Shown here one piece after another: positions 60,000 through 64,000 of a stretch of DNA of 64,000 bases. The stretch is from Fictibacillus norfolkensis (GTDB lineage Bacteria > Bacillota > Bacilli > Bacillales > Fictibacillaceae), in the NCBI RefSeq assembly GCF_014836645.1, contig NZ_JACSQM010000001.1, positions 806,001 to 870,000 on the forward strand. Reading direction: 5' to 3'. Position numbers and translations under genes: made by a program. Each line of letters opens with the position of its first letter. Position 1 is the first letter of the stretch. The notes under the pieces were generated by a model. The model saw only the letters and a program-made list of their open reading frames with translations. It did not search any database and was not told the DNA's origin.

Positions 60000-62360
60000 T
60001 TACTTTTGATGCTTTAAAGCGTAATTCACCCACATTTTCGCATCAAGAAGATCAGCTTTCATTCTCTCTCCAACCACTGGAGCAAGTTTTTCGTCCGCAA
60101 CTGCCTTTTCTACTTTAGCCACAGTAGAATCAAACACGACAGAACTGTTCTTGATATCTTTTTCTACTACTTTATTAAGTTTCTTAATCGCTAGTTTAAG
60201 AGAAAGACCTTCTTTTTTATTTACTGCACCTTGAGGAATATAGATTTTCATTATTTGTTTTTCGATATCTTTTAGCACTGTTCGGGATGCCAATATCGGT
60301 TCTTCACCAGGATTTATTGCTTTCTCACGCCAAGGTCCTTTTCCAAGTGCATCTACAGATGGGGCACTTGCTTGGCCAAAAGCAAACATGTTTACACCCG
60401 ATGTTCCGTATTTTGCAGATATAACATCATTTACGCTAGCCATTTCACTTAAATGGTGATAGAAAGAGTAAATTCCTGTGTAGTACATCGTTCCTTTTGG
60501 CATAAGTTTTTTGCTCTCTGTTACTGTTTTTTGAATGCTGTTGAAGTCATGTCCATATGCTTGTGGTATGACGCCATCAATATCCTCTTTCCAGTCGCTG
60601 ATCTGCACCGCTTCTGGACCTGGTTCAGGTGTAGCTGTCAGCATAAACTTTTTATTCAGCCCTTTTGTTTGAACGTGAAGCTTGTCAACAAATTCGTTCT
60701 CACGATCACGGAGCCATTGGAGCCATTCTTCCCATTCAGCAGGTGTTGTTGTTGGTGAAAGCGTGTACGGATCGATTCCTGTTTTTTCTTGATAAAGCCG
60801 TTTCGTCCGCTCGCTGAAACCGTAGCTTTGTTCAAACTTATGATGCGGGTAACGCATATAATCAATGTTAAGACCCTTGATGTCATAATCGGCTTGCATC
60901 TCTTTATAAATATCTAACATAAAATCCTGAACGTCAGGCTGTGCGATATCAAGCCAGTAATATTTGCTCGCTGTATCTGGCTGGAACGTTCCTGTTATAT
61001 TGTTGCGCTGGATCGCTGCCCACTCTGGATATTTTGCGAATTGGGACGGAACACCTATGCTACTTTCTCCGATCATGAATCCATCTGTCCACGCTTGGAT
61101 TGTCATCCCTCGCTTTTTCCCTTCTTTTACATAAGCTGCAAGAAGATCTTTTCCGTACTTGCCATAATCACCATTCGCAAAGCGTGGATGCTGTGATGGG
61201 AGACCATATTTCTTCATGACATCACTCGGATAGATGGTATAACCCCAAAATGTTGTTTCTAGATAAACAGAATTAAAACCCGCTTTCTCCATACGATCAA
61301 GGACTTGATTAACTCCTGCCAATGTAGTTTCCTCTGGACGATACCAGATTGCACGTTGCTCCGCTTCATGAGAAGCCAGTGAATAATAGTACGCGTCATA
61401 AGCGGATTGGGTTGCTTGTCTTGTTTTATCTAATGATCTTATAGGATCGCTTGTTTTGATCGCTTCCGCTTCAGCTAAAAGTGACTCCGCTTTTTGAATC
61501 GCAGCTTTCGCTTCTTCAAAAGCGACATCTAAATACTCTGACTTTGCTTTTTCAATAGACGATCTTGCTTGATCAATCGCTTGCTGACTTTGATATTGAA
61601 AACTCTCAACGTCTTGTACGATTTCTACAACATTTTCACTCACCTTAACTTTCGCGCCAATGATGGAGTTAGAAGAGATCCAACTGGAATTAACTCCATG
61701 TCCACTTACGACAAAACCATTTTTTGGAATCTTAGAATTACCGCCCCCAAGCTTTGTAACAAATCCATTCTCTACTGTAATTTCATAACCATACTGATTG
61801 GTCTTTGTAGACTCACCGAACGCCGGTTTGTAGACAATCAGTTGATCAGGTCCGCGGAATCCATCAAACACAGCTCCATCTGGGTTTGATTCTCTTGTTG
61901 GATCTACTGCATTAGACTGTTTTTGCTCACGTTTTTCAGTTGGCTCATACAATGTCACGGACTCTCCCGCTTCCAACTGTGTTAAAAAGCTTCTAATTTC
62001 AGTTGATGAAATATCTCCAGTTGATAAAACGAGCCCATCCTCAGGAATTGCGCTGTCACCATCTGTGTCTTTTACCACACGGTATGTATTTACACCCGTT
62101 TTTTCTAAGACTACTTCCATACTTCCTTTTTGTGTTTCCGTGTAATAACTAAATTCATCGTTAAATAAGATCAGTTTGTTATCATTGGCCAACTGATTTT
62201 TGCCGTTGATCGCCATCTGATCACCAGACTCATCTTTAACGGACAAGACATTGTAAGGTACATTTTCTTGCGCTTTTACTGAACCTGACAGGTCAAAAGC
62301 TGAAAAAACAAGACTTGTAGCTAGAAGGGAACCCGTTAAGACTTTAAATTTTTTCTTCAT
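60000..62360 (-). CDS. Secreted GHL10-type glycoside hydrolase with FIMAH-like C terminus
   Basis: The 786-residue product has a signal peptide (about 1-30), a beta-rich N-terminal half (about 35-255), a helical FIVAR-like segment (about 262-335), a family-10-like GHL10 TIM barrel (about 338-680) with AIWYRPEETT, GFNSVYLETTFWG, IDYMRYPHH and GVIPQAYGHD, and a C-terminal helical FIMAH-like domain (about 700-786). E. coli DigH of the same family hydrolyses denuded peptidoglycan strands, so a wall- or aminosugar-polymer substrate is plausible, and nagA-nagB follow upstream on the same strand. Its own promoter has a cre box over the start region. RBS AAGGAG precedes the ATG. Confidence 0.82.
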   Translation of the reverse strand: MKKKFKVLTGSLLATSLVFSAFDLSGSVKAQENVPYNVLSVKDESGDQMAINGKNQLANDNKLILFNDEFSYYTETQKGSMEVVLEKTGVNTYRVVKDTDGDSAIPEDGLVLSTGDISSTEIRSFLTQLEAGESVTLYEPTEKREQKQSNAVDPTRESNPDGAVFDGFRGPDQLIVYKPAFGESTKTNQYGYEITVENGFVTKLGGGNSKIPKNGFVVSGHGVNSSWISSNSIIGAKVKVSENVVEIVQDVESFQYQSQQAIDQARSSIEKAKSEYLDVAFEEAKAAIQKAESLLAEAEAIKTSDPIRSLDKTRQATQSAYDAYYYSLASHEAEQRAIWYRPEETTLAGVNQVLDRMEKAGFNSVYLETTFWGYTIYPSDVMKKYGLPSQHPRFANGDYGKYGKDLLAAYVKEGKKRGMTIQAWTDGFMIGESSIGVPSQFAKYPEWAAIQRNNITGTFQPDTASKYYWLDIAQPDVQDFMLDIYKEMQADYDIKGLNIDYMRYPHHKFEQSYGFSERTKRLYQEKTGIDPYTLSPTTTPAEWEEWLQWLRDRENEFVDKLHVQTKGLNKKFMLTATPEPGPEAVQISDWKEDIDGVIPQAYGHDFNSIQKTVTESKKLMPKGTMYYTGIYSFYHHLSEMASVNDVISAKYGTSGVNMFAFGQASAPSVDALGKGPWREKAINPGEEPILASRTVLKDIEKQIMKIYIPQGAVNKKEGLSLKLAIKKLNKVVEKDIKNSSVVFDSTVAKVEKAVADEKLAPVVGERMKADLLDAKMWVNYALKHQK

Positions 62361-62382
62361 AATCAGTCTCCTTTTATTGTTT

Positions 62383-62396
62383 TGGTAACGCTTTCA
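62383..62396. promoter_or_regulatory. CcpA cre box of the GHL10 gene
   Basis: On the minus strand TGAAAGCGTTACCA matches TGWAANCGNTNWCA at 13 of 14 positions. It overlaps the predicted start of transcription. Confidence 0.7.
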
Positions 62397-62400
62397 AATT

Positions 62401-62429
62401 ATTATAATGTTTTTCTAAATTATTTTCAC
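62401..62429 (-). promoter_or_regulatory. Promoter of the GHL10 gene
   Basis: On the minus strand TATAAT (62406-62401) has a -35-like GTGAAA 17 nt upstream. The -35 is weak; the -10 and cre position support the call. Confidence 0.5.
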
Positions 62430-62506
62430 TATTATTAAATTTATGAAATTTATTTTCATTTTCTTATCTCATTAGGACGGACAAGGGGTTTCAGGTTGGA
62501 AACACG

Positions 62507-62537
62507 AAAAAAGACCCTGTTAAAAAAGGGTCTTTTT
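62507..62537 (-). terminator. Terminator of the nagA-nagB operon
   Basis: AAAAAGACCCT / AGGGTCTTTTT with an 8-nt loop overlaps the end of nagB. Confidence 0.88.
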
Positions 62538-63288
62538 ACTTATGTTTTAAATCTTCTTTTTTTATTAGCGAAAGTGCCTCTTCGTCTGCAAGAATCGTTA
62601 CGTTATGATGATTTTTTAACGCAGATGCTGGCAACTGTTCATTGACTTCATCTGTAGTTAACAATTGCTTCATCACTTCAGCTTTATCAAGGCCCGAGAC
62701 CAGAAGTATAATCTGCTTAGCCTTTAAAATGGATGCAATCCCCATTGTAATAGCATGTGTTGGCACATCTTCCAAACGTTGAAAAAACCGAGCATTTGCT
62801 TTGCGTGTTATTTCAGCAAGCTCAATGATATGAGTGTGCGATGAAAAAGAGGTTCCAGGTTCGTTAAATCCAATATGACCGTTGCTTCCTATACCTAGAA
62901 TTTGAATATCAATGCCTTTTTCTCGGCTCAGCTCAAGATCATAACGGTTGCATTCAGCTTCTAAATCCTCTGCTGTTCCATCAGGGATATGAATATGGGA
63001 TTCAGGAACATTAATATAAGCAAATAGATTTTCCTCCATAAAATAGCGGTAACTATTAGTGTCTTCGGAATCAATTCCAACATACTCATCCAAATTGTAG
63101 GTGCACACTTTCTCATAAGATGTTCCGTTCGACCTGTAATCTCGAATCAATTCCTGGTAAAGACCTATTGGTGTGCCACCTGTAGCAAGCCCTAGATTGG
63201 CATCTGGCTTAAATCGAACTTTTTCTATAATCATACTCGCTGCAATAGAGCTCATTTCATGATAGTTCTTTGCTTCTAAGATTTTCAT
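62536..63288 (-). CDS. nagB: Glucosamine-6-phosphate deaminase
   Basis: The 250-residue product has the phosphate loop ATGGTPIGLYQ, the catalytic region TYNLDEYVGI and GIGSNGHIGFNEPG, all diagnostic of NagB. It converts glucosamine-6-phosphate to fructose-6-phosphate plus ammonia. The length is that of the short Bacillus NagB type, without the C-terminal allosteric extension of the E. coli enzyme. The ATG overlaps the nagA stop (ATGA), so the two are translationally coupled. It is the last gene of the operon and is followed by a strong terminator. Confidence 0.95.
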   Translation of the reverse strand: MKILEAKNYHEMSSIAASMIIEKVRFKPDANLGLATGGTPIGLYQELIRDYRSNGTSYEKVCTYNLDEYVGIDSEDTNSYRYFMEENLFAYINVPESHIHIPDGTAEDLEAECNRYDLELSREKGIDIQILGIGSNGHIGFNEPGTSFSSHTHIIELAEITRKANARFFQRLEDVPTHAITMGIASILKAKQIILLVSGLDKAEVMKQLLTTDEVNEQLPASALKNHHNVTILADEEALSLIKKEDLKHK

Positions 63289-64000
63289 GCTTCAACACCC
63301 CTTCTGTAAGCGAGATCGCCTTTACAAAAAGTCATCACCACTTCTAAGTCTTCGTCTAGAACAACAATGTCGGCATCTTTTCCTGGCGCGAGACTCCCTT
63401 TACAGTCAAAAACGTTCAGTTCCTTTGCAGGGTTAACAGACGTCATTTGAATGATGTCAGAAATTGAACAGCCGGTAAATTGCATCATGTTCTTCACCGC
63501 TGTGTTCATCTTGATGATGCTGCCAGCAAGTGTTCCATCTTTTAGTGTCGCCGTCTCATGTTGAACGGTTACCTCCTGGCCGCCAAGATCGTACTGCCCA
63601 TCACCGAGACACTTTGCCCGCATCGCATCCGTCACTAACACGACTCTCTCATTTCCTTTTTGTTTGTAAGTTAACGAGATGAGTTCCGGCCGAACGTGGA
63701 TTCCATCAGCGATTAGTTCTGTCGTCAGTTCGTCGTGTAAGAGTGCCGCTCCCACAACTCCAGGCTCACGGTGGTGAAGTCCGCGCATTCCGTTATAAAG
63801 GTGAGTCACATGAGAAGTGCCCGCCTTCATTCCGGTAACCACTTCTTCATACGTCGCGTCAGAATGTCCGATCGACGCAACGATATTTTGCTCTTGCAGA
63901 TATGAGATGACTTCAAGACTACCTTCAATTTCAGGCGCAATTGTAACGAGCTTAATGTGCCCTGAAGCTAATTCTTGCCACTGTTTAAAAAGTTTTAAAT
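63285..64000 (-). CDS. nagA: N-acetylglucosamine-6-phosphate deacetylase, 5' part beyond window
   Basis: The frame is open from the stop at 63285 to the right edge of the window, so only the C-terminal ~238 residues are present. Motifs include IAPEIEG, SIGHSDATYEE, HLYNGMRGLHHREPG (metal/substrate His), LIADGIHV and VTDAMRAKCLGDG with the catalytic Asp, and SLAPGKDADIVVLD near the end. NagA removes the acetyl group from GlcNAc-6-phosphate, and NagB then deaminates the product. The GTG at 63842 is an internal codon rather than the start. The gene overlaps nagB by 4 nt. Confidence 0.95.
   Translation of the reverse strand, partial: LKLFKQWQELASGHIKLVTIAPEIEGSLEVISYLQEQNIVASIGHSDATYEEVVTGMKAGTSHVTHLYNGMRGLHHREPGVVGAALLHDELTTELIADGIHVRPELISLTYKQKGNERVVLVTDAMRAKCLGDGQYDLGGQEVTVQHETATLKDGTLAGSIIKMNTAVKNMMQFTGCSISDIIQMTSVNPAKELNVFDCKGSLAPGKDADIVVLDEDLEVVMTFCKGDLAYRRGVEA

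Noticed and set aside
63285..63842. nagA beginning at 63842
   Set aside because: The frame stays open to the window edge with NagA-like sequence (IAPEIEG, SIGHSDATYEE), so the GTG at 63842 is internal.

Overview
The window looks like a chromosomal segment of a low-GC Gram-positive Bacillaceae (Bacillus/Fictibacillus-like; the genus is a guess). Evidence: strong AGGAGG-type ribosome binding sites, TTG/GTG starts, CWB2 cell-wall anchors, an LtaS-type synthase, CcpA cre boxes, a WalR box, and CUT1 sugar transporters without their own ATPases. There are no rRNA, tRNA, transposase, phage or CRISPR genes.

Region 1 (1-20 kb) is cell-envelope biology. It holds two secreted dimethylformamidase-like proteins (one with three CWB2 repeats), a CWB2 amidase, a CsbB-GtrA-YfhO trio expected to glycosylate lipoteichoic acid, an LtaS-type synthase converging on that trio, galE, two NlpC/P60 hydrolases, a CWB2 subtilase and a class B PBP. 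Region 2 (20-24.3 kb) holds small housekeeping genes: a C39 lipoprotein, DUF2584, VanZ, an ArgH-like lyase and a PfpI/DJ-1 protein.

Region 3 (24.3-46 kb) is a large glycan-utilisation locus. A GH3 beta-glucosidase on the plus strand faces an apparent ~19 kb minus-strand operon: GH35, solute-binding lipoprotein, a 986-aa CBM-like/solute-binding fusion, two permeases, an NHL-TPR-Yip1 membrane protein, a DUF5696 protein, two more permeases, a cytoplasmic GH144-like enzyme and a second GH35. Both outer promoters are canonical sigma-A promoters with an overlapping cre box and the same downstream operator, TCGAAACGTTTCGA, so they appear to form one regulon. The enzyme set (GH144-like, GH35, GH3) suggests a beta-1,2-glucan or related beta-glucan substrate; this is inference.

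Region 4 (46-64 kb) holds a CE7 esterase/DUF4127/ROK kinase group, then an operon of solute-binding protein, two permeases, FAD oxidoreductase, GH38 alpha-mannosidase and a ROK-kinase/RpiR fusion. It ends with a secreted GHL10 glycan hydrolase and nagA-nagB, with nagA cut by the window edge.

The most unusual non-coding signal is a family of four intergenic elements (23.2, 26.7, 50.4 and 59.7 kb). Each has a shared ~37-nt head with an imperfect palindrome, followed by six tandem degenerate units of about 21 nt. All four have the same orientation. A second dispersed repeat, a ~110-130-nt long-hairpin element, occurs twice inside region 3.
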